64,000 bases of DNA from Halobacillus naozhouensis (GTDB lineage: Bacteria > Bacillota > Bacilli > Bacillales > Halobacillaceae). Position 1 is the first letter of the stretch. Each line of letters opens with the position of its first letter. The notes beneath the pieces were generated by a model that was not told the origin of the DNA, ran no database searches, and saw nothing but the letters and a program-made list of their open reading frames with translations. The DNA lies in NCBI RefSeq assembly GCF_029714185.1, contig NZ_CP121671.1:3472001-3536000 (forward strand), in the 5' to 3' direction. The translations under genes were made by a program, and so were the position numbers. Below, piece after piece: positions 8,713 to 17,124 of the stretch.

Positions 8713-9866
8713 GACTCCGTGTCTCCCTTCCAGCCTTTTGCAAACTCAATACTTTCAAATAAACGAGTGCTAGCCCTTTGTAAGAGGATGCTTCCATTGG
8801 TAAGGGCTGCCTCCAGCGTCATCGGTTTATCCACGATCGGATAAATTAGAGACAATCCAAATTCTTCAGCTTTGACTCTATCCTCTTCAATCGCTCCAGC
8901 AAATGAAATCGCTGGAACATGATGCTTCTTCGCTACGCGAGCGACCTCAACGGGCACTTTTCCATAAAAGGATTGGGAATCAAATTTTCCTTCGCCGGTG
9001 ATCACTAAATCTGCTGATTGAATCTTTTCTTCAAGGTTACTTAATCGAGCAATCAGTGCGAATCCGCTCTCAAAAGTAGGATGAAAGAAAGATTGCAGTC
9101 CAAAGCCAAACCCACCTGCTGCCCCGCTCCCCTCAGCAAATTTATAATCATGACCTGTGTGTTCAGCAACATGGCGGGCGAAATTCTCCATCCCGGCTTC
9201 AAAGAAAGCCAACTCATCTGCCATCACACCTTTTTGCGGACCAAATATAGTGACGGCTCCTTCATCCCCTAATAAAGTATTGGTTACATCTGATGCTACG
9301 ACGATTTCTACACTTCTTAACCGTTCATCAAAATGGTCCGAGTTGAGGGACGCAATCTGGTTCAGTGTTCCACCTGAGGCCCGCAGTTTATTAGAAGAGG
9401 CATCGTAAAACTCGACCCCAAGCGCTTGGAGACAACCAGTTCCACCATCTACTGTGGCACTGCCTCCTAAACCGATGATTATTTTTTCGGCGCCCATGTC
9501 CAAAGCTTCCTTCATAAGCTCACCTGTGCCATAGGTTGAAGCACGATAGGGATCAAGTTCCTCTTTTTTTAAAAGCGGCAGCCCAGAAGCCGCTGCCGTT
9601 TCAATCACAGCCAGCTTTTGTTTCTCTACCCAGCCAAAGGCAGCCTTTACGGGCCGATCCAGCGGGTCCTTTACGCATTTCTCAATGATTTCCCCCTCTA
9701 ACACTTCACAGATCGCCTCAATCGTACCTTCCCCACCATCAGCCATTGGAACTTTGGTGACGTGGATAGATGAATCTACTTCTTTTAATCCCGAGGCGAT
9801 ACGATTCGCTGCTTCCATACTAGACATCGACCCTTTAAAAGAATCTGGTGCAATAAGTACGTCCAT
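8709..9866 (-). CDS. glycerate kinase (GarK/GlxK type)
   Basis: Phosphorylates D-glycerate with ATP; class I kinases of this type give 2-phosphoglycerate, which enters glycolysis. The 385 residues show the family start IAPDSFKGSMSS (6-17), MADGGEGT (42-49), the DPLDRPVKA block, ETAAASGLPLL, GLGGSATVDGG, GPQKGV, GAAGGFGFGL and TGEGKFDSQSFYGKVP. The ATG at 9866 overlaps the TGA of the phosphorylase gene by one base, and its own end overlaps the symporter start, giving a compact three-gene unit. It supplies the outlet for the glycerate released by the upstream phosphorylase. Confidence 0.93.
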   Translation of the reverse strand: MDVLIAPDSFKGSMSSMEAANRIASGLKEVDSSIHVTKVPMADGGEGTIEAICEVLEGEIIEKCVKDPLDRPVKAAFGWVEKQKLAVIETAAASGLPLLKKEELDPYRASTYGTGELMKEALDMGAEKIIIGLGGSATVDGGTGCLQALGVEFYDASSNKLRASGGTLNQIASLNSDHFDERLRSVEIVVASDVTNTLLGDEGAVTIFGPQKGVMADELAFFEAGMENFARHVAEHTGHDYKFAEGSGAAGGFGFGLQSFFHPTFESGFALIARLSNLEEKIQSADLVITGEGKFDSQSFYGKVPVEVARVAKKHHVPAISFAGAIEEDRVKAEEFGLSLIYPIVDKPMTLEAALTNGSILLQRASTRLFESIEFAKGWKGDTES

Positions 9867-11584
9867 TAGTCCATCTCCTTAACAGGTTTCATCCATTTCA
9901 CTTCATAAGGTTGAAGCGAAATCGTTGGGGAAGCTGTTTCTTCATCCCCAAGTAGATTCGTAAACTTCTGTCCACCTATACGAATAGGAACGTGAACCAC
10001 TTCATTAGACACGTTGGTAAACACTTGGACTTGATCACGTGTTTGCTCATTTGTCCGTATGACAGAGAATATTCTATTATCCGCCGTAACTACTTCCTGA
10101 CTCGCATTCGGCGCAAAGGCTTTTTCATTCCTTCTTGCATGAAGGAATGGTTTGAAGTCGTTAAACACTAAATATCTCAATGTGCTCTGCTCTGATAACT
10201 CCGCTTCAACTTCCTGACGGTTTAACGTCTCACGATTAATGGAGCGATAGCGTCCCGTTTCCTCTACCCCTTTTAGATCATTGGTCGAACCGAGCAGACT
10301 GTGAATATAAATCCCAGGGACCCCAGCCATCGATAGCAAAATACTTTGTGCGGCCATAAAGCGCTTGGCTTTCTCCTTGTTTGCATCATGGCTATTCGAT
10401 AAAGCCTCAAGGTAATTAATATTTAATTCATAGGGGCTTTTGGTGCCATCCCCATTATCTTTATAGGAAACGAAGCCGCCACGATCCTGCACCCGATCAA
10501 CCATGGCTTGTACCTCTTCTTTTGATAAAATCCCTTCCACAGGGCGGACACCTATCCCATCATGGGAAGCTAAAAAGTTAAAGAATGTAGTGTCCTCCGT
10601 TGTAGCTTCAAGGGATTGTGCCCAGCCGGACAGCTTTGAAGCATCTCCTGTTTGCAAAGCATGCAAGGTTAAGGGAGGTAACGGGAACTGGTACACCATG
10701 TGAGCCTCATTATGGCCATTGCCGAAATAACTGATATTTTCTTTATGAGGCACATTGGTTTCCGTAATCATGATCGTACCAGGACTCACGTTTTCAAGAA
10801 CTTCTCTCATAACTTGCACAATTTTATGTGTCTCTTCAAGGTGAATACTAGAAGTCCCAAGTTGCTTCCATAAGAAACCAATCGCATCCAACCGCAGGAA
10901 ACGCGCCCCGTTTTCCACATACTTTAGTAAAATATCAATCACCGTAATAAGTAAATCTTCGCTCTTATAGTTGAGGTCAATCTGATCCTCACTAAACGTT
11001 GTCCATACATGTTTGGAGCCTTGATTCGTTTGAAATTCTGTCAGTAATGGTAAAGCTCTTGGACGTACAACAGAACTGTAATCCTCATTTGGATCCGCTT
11101 CTATAAAAAAGTTACGGTAATCCGAATTTCCTTTTACATATTCTTGGAACCACTCACTTTTTTGTGAAATATGATTAATGACGGCATCAAACATAAGGTC
11201 AAACTTTGCGGCAAATTGATGGACATCCGACCAACCTCCAAGCTCCGGATTCACCTTTAAATAGTCAATCACCGAAAAGCCATCATCTGATGAATAAGGG
11301 TAAAAAGGGAGCAAATGGACTGCATTCACAACATCCCCCACTTGCTTCTCCAAAAATTGCTGCAAACTCTGTAAAGGGGCCTTTCCTTCCTCTACTAGAG
11401 AGTCCCCATAGGAAATCAACATGACATCCTGTTCATCTACCCAAGTCTTTGATTTCGCTGGCAGATTAGCATAAGATTCCATCAAATCTTCTATTCTATC
11501 GAGTAAGCGAGAACAGACTTCCTCACCATACACTTCCGATAACTTCCGTTGTAAACTACTTCTTTTTTCAATTGTTAATACCAT
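9866..11584 (-). CDS. GH13_18 glycoside phosphorylase, probable glucosylglycerate phosphorylase
   Basis: Sucrose-phosphorylase-like enzyme (572 residues) that would split an alpha-glucoside with phosphate to give alpha-glucose 1-phosphate. Catalytic residues visible: nucleophile Asp233 in RFLRLDAIGF, acid/base Glu275 in MITETNVPH, and transition-state Asp342 in ASHDGIG; HLLPFYPYSSDDGFSV (90-105) is the subfamily's region I. No signal peptide, so cytoplasmic. Subfamily 18 contains sucrose, sucrose-6-phosphate and glucosylglycerate phosphorylases (such as E. coli YcjM). The adjacent glycerate kinase and CdaR-type regulator make glucosylglycerate the best candidate; no fructokinase is nearby. 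Substrate identity is inference, the family is certain. Confidence 0.88.
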   Translation of the reverse strand: MVLTIEKRSSLQRKLSEVYGEEVCSRLLDRIEDLMESYANLPAKSKTWVDEQDVMLISYGDSLVEEGKAPLQSLQQFLEKQVGDVVNAVHLLPFYPYSSDDGFSVIDYLKVNPELGGWSDVHQFAAKFDLMFDAVINHISQKSEWFQEYVKGNSDYRNFFIEADPNEDYSSVVRPRALPLLTEFQTNQGSKHVWTTFSEDQIDLNYKSEDLLITVIDILLKYVENGARFLRLDAIGFLWKQLGTSSIHLEETHKIVQVMREVLENVSPGTIMITETNVPHKENISYFGNGHNEAHMVYQFPLPPLTLHALQTGDASKLSGWAQSLEATTEDTTFFNFLASHDGIGVRPVEGILSKEEVQAMVDRVQDRGGFVSYKDNGDGTKSPYELNINYLEALSNSHDANKEKAKRFMAAQSILLSMAGVPGIYIHSLLGSTNDLKGVEETGRYRSINRETLNRQEVEAELSEQSTLRYLVFNDFKPFLHARRNEKAFAPNASQEVVTADNRIFSVIRTNEQTRDQVQVFTNVSNEVVHVPIRIGGQKFTNLLGDEETASPTISLQPYEVKWMKPVKEMD

Positions 11585-11617
11585 TAAATATCACCTGTTT
11601 TATTCATGATGCATCTT

Positions 11618-11647
11618 ATTTTACATACTCATTGAAAGCGATATCAA
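11618..11647 (-). promoter_or_regulatory. candidate promoter of the phosphorylase operon
   Basis: On the minus strand TTGATA (11642-11647) and TAAAAT (11618-11623) are separated by 18 bases, about 35-60 bases ahead of the phosphorylase start. The cre site at 11633-11646 overlaps it. Confidence 0.45.
11633..11646. promoter_or_regulatory. cre site (CcpA)
   Basis: TGAAAGCGATATCA fits the consensus TGWAANCGNTNWCA at every position. It overlaps the -35 and spacer of the candidate promoter, so glucose repression by CcpA is expected. Confidence 0.7.
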
Positions 11648-11702
11648 TGGTACTAGTAACATATTATCTTGTATAATAGGAGTTTTTATTGGTACATATA
11701 AC

Positions 11703-11726
11703 AAAAAAAGCAGCCTGATAGCTACT
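11703..11726 (-). terminator. rho-independent terminator after the CdaR-type regulator
   Basis: Seven-base stem AGTAGCT/GGCTGCT (two G-T pairs), four-base loop, then seven T on the minus strand. The stem begins inside the stop region of the regulator gene. It separates regulator and phosphorylase transcripts. Confidence 0.75.
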
Positions 11727-12930
11727 CTTTAGAAAATAGTTCGTTCGCTTGGTAAAAAGCTGCAGCGATTTTTAACAGAACTGCATCTGAAATAACTCGC
11801 GGGTCATACCCCGTGATCGTATAAATCTTTTTCAAACGGTATTGGAGTGTGTTTTTATGAATAAATAGTTTCTCTGCTGCACGATTGATGGAGCCATTCT
11901 CTTGAAAAAAAACATCCATGGTCTCAAGTGTCTGATTTAAACGAGGGAACTCATCCGGCTGAAGAATGCGGTAAACGTAATCGTTTCTCACTTCAGGATC
12001 TAACTCATACACGAAAGACTCGATCCCAAGCTGATCATACGAATAGGCCTGCTTTTGCTGAGTTTTTGCGTATTGTAAGGCAAGATAAGCTTCCTTCTCT
12101 GACTTCCTTATTTCCCGCGGTTCCACATACATGCGCCCAATACCTGCGACAGATTGAAATGGATACGAAGATGCGATCGCCTTCTGAATTTTACTTAACC
12201 GATAATTGACTTTTTCCCAGCGTTTTTTCAAGGTGATTTTCTCATCTACTGATAACAGCAGCGTGTATCTCGTACTACCTGAAGGGACAATTACATGCTG
12301 GCTTTGCTCAGGAAAATGATCTTGAATTAACCTGAGTATTTCCCTGCGAATACGCTGCACTTCAAGCTCCCCACCGACATCCGCCTGGTAATTTCTAAGT
12401 TTTTGATAAATCCAATCATTAAACCCGACTAAATCAATAATGACAGCTATTCTCGGTACCTGGATATTAATCCCTAGGATCCAGCCACGGGAAGCGAACA
12501 GCTTGTCATCCTCCCAATTCCCTTCAATCCATTCCTCAATATAAGACTGCTTCGCCCTCTCCTCTAACTCAAACTGCTTATCAAGATAAGCTTCTCGGAC
12601 TAACACTTCTGTCATCTTTCGAATAATTTCGGCCATCTGACTATACTCATCAGGATCTCCTGTGATCCCAATGACGCCAACAATTTGATGATGCAGAAAA
12701 ACTGGCAGATTGAGCCCCTGCTTGGCCCCGACCCATTTCTCATCCGTCTGAATGACAACTGTTTCCTTTGTTTCAATAACTCTAAAGGCACCCTCATGAA
12801 AATCGCCAATCCGGTTTTTATTCATACTCGCAATAATCTTGCCTTCATTATTCATAAAGTTTATATTTACGCTTACGACTTTTTGGACTTCCTCCACAAT
12901 AGATTGGGCCACTTGTTGAGAGATAATCAT
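11722..12930 (-). CDS. CdaR-family sugar diacid/glycerate regulator
   Basis: 402-residue transcriptional activator. The N-terminal part (about 1-135, beginning ISQQVAQSIVEEVQ and containing LPVFLHHQIVGVIGITGDP) matches the putative sugar-diacid recognition domain; the middle is a GGDEF-like-derived region; the C-terminus (about 335-395, with INRAAEKLFIHKNTLQYRLKKI) is the PucR-type helix-turn-helix. E. coli CdaR responds to glycerate and sugar diacids, which fits control of the glycerate-forming operon just downstream. Start ATG 12930 has AGGGTGA eight bases ahead. Transcribed in the same direction as the operon but ended by its own terminator. Confidence 0.88.
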   Translation of the reverse strand: MIISQQVAQSIVEEVQKVVSVNINFMNNEGKIIASMNKNRIGDFHEGAFRVIETKETVVIQTDEKWVGAKQGLNLPVFLHHQIVGVIGITGDPDEYSQMAEIIRKMTEVLVREAYLDKQFELEERAKQSYIEEWIEGNWEDDKLFASRGWILGINIQVPRIAVIIDLVGFNDWIYQKLRNYQADVGGELEVQRIRREILRLIQDHFPEQSQHVIVPSGSTRYTLLLSVDEKITLKKRWEKVNYRLSKIQKAIASSYPFQSVAGIGRMYVEPREIRKSEKEAYLALQYAKTQQKQAYSYDQLGIESFVYELDPEVRNDYVYRILQPDEFPRLNQTLETMDVFFQENGSINRAAEKLFIHKNTLQYRLKKIYTITGYDPRVISDAVLLKIAAAFYQANELFSKE

Positions 12931-13058
12931 TTTGTATTCACCCTTTTGCCTTTACTTGCTGTCCTTATCTTCTCAATATTAGATAAAACTTTCCACATTA
13001 TAGTCGGAATAAAGAAGAAAAGTCTCCGAAATGAAACTATACCTTTGGTTCTAATTTT

Positions 13059-14378
13059 TTATATGGTTTTCGATTTGCTACTTTTCCAATGAAGTAGATG
13101 ATTATTCCTTTCTCCTAAACTTTCAAACCTTCCATACTCTTTCACAAACCTTAACTCCACATTCCCTACCGGACCATTCCGCTGCTTCATTAACAAAATT
13201 TCTACACGATCCTTCAGCTCCGAATCCTTTTCATAATAGTCATCACGATATAGGAAATATACTACATCTGCGTCTTGCTCAATGTTGCCGGACTCCCTTA
13301 AGTCAGACATTAACGGACGTTTATCCGGCCGTTGTTCTACCTTTCTCGACAATTGTGATAACAGAATGATCGGCACGTTCAATTCGCGGGCGAGCAGCTT
13401 TAGTTCTCTCGTCATCACCCCAATTTCCATATCACGGCGTTCGTAGCGGCCTTTCGGCGGTGTCAACAATTGCAGGTAGTCGATGATTACCATATGGTTG
13501 CGGCCTTCCTTATCGTCCTGCATCGCTTGACGAACACTCGCCCGGATCTCATGGACAGTCCGATGCTGTTCATGAATATTCAACGACCAGTGCGCGATCT
13601 CCCCTATCGATTTCATGGCCTGTTCATAATCTCGAGTGGAAAAACTCATCGAACGCCATTTTTGCCCATCGACCACCGCTTCCATTGAGATGAGCCGCTG
13701 CAATAGTGATTTGACACCCATCTCTAAACTGAACAAATGGACTGTTCCCCCTGTCCTGCAGTGATGGGCTGCCATGTTCAAAGCGAAAGCTGTTTTCCCC
13801 ATGGAAGGACGGGCGGCAACGATGGTTAAATCCCCTCGCTGCGATCCGCCTGTCATCTGGTCGAGTTGCAGGTAGCCGGTTGAGAGACCGGTTAGCCCGC
13901 CGTCAGGAGGGTGGGTCATTTCTTGTGCGATTTCAATCAGGTGCTCGTACACTGTTGTCTGGTTCGGCTCGATTCCAGTGTGGCGCACCTCCTCCAGCCG
14001 GCCCATCAGCTGATCGAGGGATTCATCTGTAGGGTTGCCGGCGTACGTTAAGGCCAGTTCCTTCGTTTTTCGGTTGCGATAAGCTTCCAAGACCAGCCGC
14101 TGATCATGCTTGAGCGTAATCGTAGTTGGAACCGATCCAGCCAGGTCCAGCAAGTATTGGACTCCACCGGCTTGGCCCACCCGTTCTCCTAACTCAGTCG
14201 TGACCGACACGATCGTGACCGGCTGCTCCGCCTCATCCACTTTTTTAATCGCTTGAAAAATATCCTGATGATCACGGCTCTCAAAGTGTGCCGTGAGCAG
14301 AAACACATCTTTCACGAGAGCCCCTTCCTGTAGAATCGCCCCGAGCACCGCTTGTTCTGCTTCACGATTATGAATCAC
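13059..14378 (-). CDS. replicative DNA helicase (DnaB-like), phage type
   Basis: Hexameric 5'-3' replicative helicase, 439 residues. The N-terminal DnaB domain (about 1-105, NREAEQAVLGAIL) is followed by the RecA-like core with Walker A ARPSMGKT (189-196), SLEM (217-220), Walker B MVIIDYLQLL (296-305, Asp300), LSQLSR and LRESGNIEQDADVV. It sits at the end of a four-gene set with a G39P-like loader and DnaD-like proteins, the arrangement of Gram-positive phage replication modules, so it is probably not the housekeeping helicase. It overlaps the loader gene by 11 bases. No phage structural, lysis or integrase genes are in the window. Confidence 0.9.
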   Translation of the reverse strand: MIHNREAEQAVLGAILQEGALVKDVFLLTAHFESRDHQDIFQAIKKVDEAEQPVTIVSVTTELGERVGQAGGVQYLLDLAGSVPTTITLKHDQRLVLEAYRNRKTKELALTYAGNPTDESLDQLMGRLEEVRHTGIEPNQTTVYEHLIEIAQEMTHPPDGGLTGLSTGYLQLDQMTGGSQRGDLTIVAARPSMGKTAFALNMAAHHCRTGGTVHLFSLEMGVKSLLQRLISMEAVVDGQKWRSMSFSTRDYEQAMKSIGEIAHWSLNIHEQHRTVHEIRASVRQAMQDDKEGRNHMVIIDYLQLLTPPKGRYERRDMEIGVMTRELKLLARELNVPIILLSQLSRKVEQRPDKRPLMSDLRESGNIEQDADVVYFLYRDDYYEKDSELKDRVEILLMKQRNGPVGNVELRFVKEYGRFESLGERNNHLLHWKSSKSKTI

Positions 14379-14700
14379 GTGACATCCCCTCCACCAGTTG
14401 CTGCAGCTGCTTTAGAAAACGCTGTTTCGTTTCTGCCGATACACTAGCTGCTTCCTGCTCCCATTGCTGTATTTTTTCCAGGGTTGTGTTTTTCTCCGGT
14501 GGATACACCGCGATTTCCGAGAGGGTCGGAGGAAAAACGTTACGCGCAGCAAAGGCTGACAGTTTTTTCATCACCCCAGGAAAGTCCATTTCCATCAGCT
14601 CTGGAATCAGGATGTCCGCTACCCTTTTTGTAATCTCGAACTTATTGGAATACAATTCACTAATCGTTTCCAGCACTTCTAACGCTTCTCTGTGATCCAT
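14368..14700 (-). CDS. helicase loader/inhibitor, G39P-like
   Basis: 110-residue protein resembling the replicative helicase loader G39P of phage SPP1: an N-terminal helical block (about 5-65) containing ELMEMDFPGVMKKLSAFAA followed by VFPPTLSEIAVYP, then a charged, probably disordered tail ending in GMSRDS. In SPP1 this protein binds the phage helicase and delivers it to the origin. Its place between a DnaD-like gene and a DnaB-type helicase, with overlaps on both sides (22 and 11 bases), supports this role. Family call is from pattern recognition and gene order; sequence identity to characterised loaders is not known. Confidence 0.7.
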   Translation of the reverse strand: MDHREALEVLETISELYSNKFEITKRVADILIPELMEMDFPGVMKKLSAFAARNVFPPTLSEIAVYPPEKNTTLEKIQQWEQEAASVSAETKQRFLKQLQQLVEGMSRDS

Positions 14701-15371
14701 TTGTCGCCCTCCGCCCTCAGTTCGTCAAAAATACTTTGATTCGCCGCTTTTTTCGATTTACGGGATGGGACCTTTTTCGATTCCCATTCCACTAGGTTAG
14801 CTGTCTGTACGGTCTTTACTCCGCGCTTCTCCCATTGTTTCAAAATCCCCTCACAATACTGAAATAACAGCTTATTCTGCTTGACTGCAATTTTCATAGA
14901 CTCCATCACCAGTTCATCCGACAGCTCCTCACACCATTTCGTAATGGATTCCGCAATGAACGGCGTCAGCATGCCCATATTTTGTTCATAAAAAGAATGC
15001 GGTCCCCCTTCCACCACTACTATTTCTTTCTGTTTCTTTTTCTGTTTAACTAATGGGGCCGTTTTATCGTACACATTACGGTCCATTGTGGCTTGCAAAG
15101 AGACCATTTGGTAAGCCGCACTCAAGCGCGATCCCCGTGCTCTGTGGATCAGATAACCATACTCCTTCAATTCATTTCGGGCCCGCTTAAAGGTCCCCTC
15201 ACTTAACCCTGCCTTGGCACGAACGACCCATGATGCAACTGTAAATTCTTCCTTCCAATCGGCAAGATTGTTAACATTCATAAAAGCATGCCATAACGAT
15301 ATAGCTGAACCTGACAGCGGAGTTTGTTCCAGTTTTTTATAAAACGCATTGATCTCCTTAAGGTAATTCAC
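14679..15371 (-). CDS. DnaD-like phage replication initiation protein
   Basis: 230-residue protein. The N-terminal part (about 1-95) looks like a winged-helix DNA-binding domain (AGLSEGTFKRARNELKEYGYLI), and the segment about 120-190 (SFYEQNMGMLTPFIAESITKWCEELSDELV and following) is the DnaD/DnaB2-type conserved domain; a basic tail follows. Such proteins bind the origin and recruit loader and helicase. Start GTG at 15371 directly follows the stop of the upstream paralogue, with GGGAGG seven bases ahead, and the 3' end overlaps the loader gene. The N-terminal domain is clearly duplicated in the 98-aa gene upstream. Confidence 0.8.
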   Translation of the reverse strand: MNYLKEINAFYKKLEQTPLSGSAISLWHAFMNVNNLADWKEEFTVASWVVRAKAGLSEGTFKRARNELKEYGYLIHRARGSRLSAAYQMVSLQATMDRNVYDKTAPLVKQKKKQKEIVVVEGGPHSFYEQNMGMLTPFIAESITKWCEELSDELVMESMKIAVKQNKLLFQYCEGILKQWEKRGVKTVQTANLVEWESKKVPSRKSKKAANQSIFDELRAEGDKWITEKR

Positions 15372-15668
15372 TTAATGTCCTCCCTCTTTCTGCAATGAAA
15401 TCATTTGATAAGTAGGGATTTCTTTCGGCTCACCAGCGATGTGAATAAGGTAGCCTTTCTCCCTCAATTCTCGGCGTGCCTTCTTGAACGTGCTTTCCCC
15501 CAATCCCGACTTCACACATAACACCAGCGCCCCGACCCTGAATTCCTTACGCCAGCCCGATTTGTGGTGGAAATACAACATCGTGTGCCATAAGCTGGCC
15601 GCCGATGCCGAAAGCGGCTTAAGTTCCACCTGCTCATAGAATGCTTGAATCTCATTTACATAGTTCAT
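15372..15668 (-). CDS. short paralogue of the DnaD-like N-terminal domain
   Basis: 98-residue protein aligned along its whole length with residues 1-98 of the next gene (roughly half identical: MNYVNEIQAFYEQVE against MNYLKEINAFYKKLE; SGLGESTFKKARRELREKGYLIH against AGLSEGTFKRARNELKEYGYLIH). It consists only of the winged-helix-like domain and lacks the DnaD domain. Good ribosome site (AAGGAGG) and a stop that abuts the next start suggest it is a working gene and not a fragment. It may bind the same DNA as its neighbour, as a competitor or cofactor (inference). Confidence 0.75.
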   Translation of the reverse strand: MNYVNEIQAFYEQVELKPLSASAASLWHTMLYFHHKSGWRKEFRVGALVLCVKSGLGESTFKKARRELREKGYLIHIAGEPKEIPTYQMISLQKEGGH

Positions 15669-15902
15669 CTTGTGTTCCTCCTTGATTTGTGTGTGGAAGG
15701 GTTCCTTTTACGTTGAAAAAAATTCCCCCTTCATGACCTATAATCGGACGAGCCCCGAGTGAGGTGTCATCCATGTAACATAATTTTTCCCTCCAGAAAA
15801 ATACCTGCATCTTACTGAGTGAAGTATGAAGCAAGTTATCAAGTATTCTGTTTTTTAGAGAAAGGAAAATAGTACGTGAGAGAGGGAGAAATCAGGAATC
15901 GA

Positions 15903-16367
15903 TTAAGGGCGGAGACGGTGCCTTGTCTTTTCCCTAATCGCTTTTCTCGCACGCTTCACCGTAGCTGGACTGACCGCTTCAGCAGCAGCGATCTGCCCAA
16001 CCGTACAGCCTTGAAGAGATAAGCGAAGAACATTCTTTTCAAACTCATTTAAACAGCAATAATGGAAAATATCGTGGAAGAAAAGCCAATCCATAATCGG
16101 ATCTGGTGAATAAGAACCGTCATATCGGCAGAGCGAAGACAGCCGCGACGATTGAAACTTTTGCTTACGAAACAGGGATTTAAAGTAAAAGATGAGCCGG
16201 TTGGTAAAATACGTAGAAAAATTTGCCCGGGAAGGGTCGAAGCTTTTCTTGCATTCATCATAAATGAAAAAAGCTTCCTGGAGATAATCCTCATGAGGTT
16301 TCCGAACGTTTAACTTGTACAGGACTAAGTAGACGAGGCCTTGATAGGATGCGTAGGGTTCATTCAA
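15903..16367 (-). CDS. sigma-70 family RNA polymerase sigma factor, small
   Basis: 154-residue sigma-like protein. Region 2-like segment about 15-70 (LYKLNVRKPHEDYLQEAFFIYDE and then FSTYFTNRLIFYFKSLFRKQ); region 4-like helix-turn-helix about 108-150 (NEFEKNVLRLSLQGC, VGQIAAAEAVSPATVKRARKAI). A weak ribosome site precedes ATG 16367. It is divergent from a second small sigma factor 200 bases away and lies just upstream of, and in the same direction as, the replication cassette. Which promoters it reads cannot be told from the sequence. Confidence 0.75.
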   Translation of the reverse strand: MNEPYASYQGLVYLVLYKLNVRKPHEDYLQEAFFIYDECKKSFDPSRANFSTYFTNRLIFYFKSLFRKQKFQSSRLSSLCRYDGSYSPDPIMDWLFFHDIFHYCCLNEFEKNVLRLSLQGCTVGQIAAAEAVSPATVKRARKAIREKTRHRLRP

Positions 16368-16564
16368 TTCTAGTTTCCATTTCTATTGGATATCCAATCT
16401 TGAATTTGTGCACCCCCTTATTATTACCTAAGAACCACAAAAATGGAAGAATTATTTAAAATATTTGTCAACTTTTCAAAAATTAACAGTACTTATGACA
16501 CCAAAACCCTTTTTCGACACGATAATAGTTATGAAAAAATAAATCGGAAAAGGTGACTGACCAC

Positions 16565-17059
16565 ATGTGCATAGACTTCGAGGAGATTGTTAGAGAAAAT
16601 AAGCAGCTGATTCATTTCCATATCCACAAACTGCACATCAAAGATCGCAACGGAGATTTTTTTGCTGAAGGATTAGAAGCCCTTTGGAAAGCATCCCAAA
16701 GCTACAACCCCGCCATGGGAAAATTCTCAACCTACATAAGCTGGAAAATCCGCAACGCCCTCATCGACGCCATCCGCAAAGAAGCGACCACCTCAAAGTA
16801 TGACCAACTCTATATCCAGGAGCAAATCACCTCCCCGCTCCATACCGAAGACCTCATTGAAGACCACTACATGTGGGAACAAGTAAAAGGAATACTGACA
16901 TCAAATCAATGGAAATGGGTCTACTATTTTATCATCCACGACTTGTCGGTTGACCAGATTGCAAAGGTAGAGGGCGTGACGAGGGATGCCGTGAAGAATT
17001 GGGGCCGTCATGCGAAGAAAAAGCTGCGTAATGCTTTGGAGGAAGTCGGAGAATTTTAA
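16565..17059 (+). CDS. sigma-70 family RNA polymerase sigma factor, small
   Basis: 164-residue sigma-like protein with region 2 (about 8-75: ENKQLIHFHIHKLHIKDRNG, DFFAEGLEALWKASQSYNP, GKFSTYISWKIRNALIDAIRKE) and region 4 (about 112-160, DLSVDQIAKVEGVTRDAVKNWGRHAKKK). Start taken at ATG 16565, eight bases after AAAAGGTGA; an in-frame GTG at 16553 falls inside that ribosome site. Divergent from the other sigma gene; the two share domain layout but little sequence. Followed by a lipoprotein gene in the same direction. Confidence 0.78.
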   Translation: MCIDFEEIVRENKQLIHFHIHKLHIKDRNGDFFAEGLEALWKASQSYNPAMGKFSTYISWKIRNALIDAIRKEATTSKYDQLYIQEQITSPLHTEDLIEDHYMWEQVKGILTSNQWKWVYYFIIHDLSVDQIAKVEGVTRDAVKNWGRHAKKKLRNALEEVGEF

Positions 17060-17124
17060 TATATTGAATAAATAAAAATAACTTGGAAATAATAGGAGAC
17101 AAAATGATTTAATGAGGTGAGAAC

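Noticed and set aside
12685..13092. Open plus-strand frame of 135 codons
   Set aside because: Mostly antisense to the CdaR-type regulator; hydrophobic by chance.
15652..15834. Open minus-strand frame of 60 codons before the DnaD-like paralogue
   Set aside because: Overlaps the ribosome site and start of the paralogue, no ribosome site of its own, odd composition.
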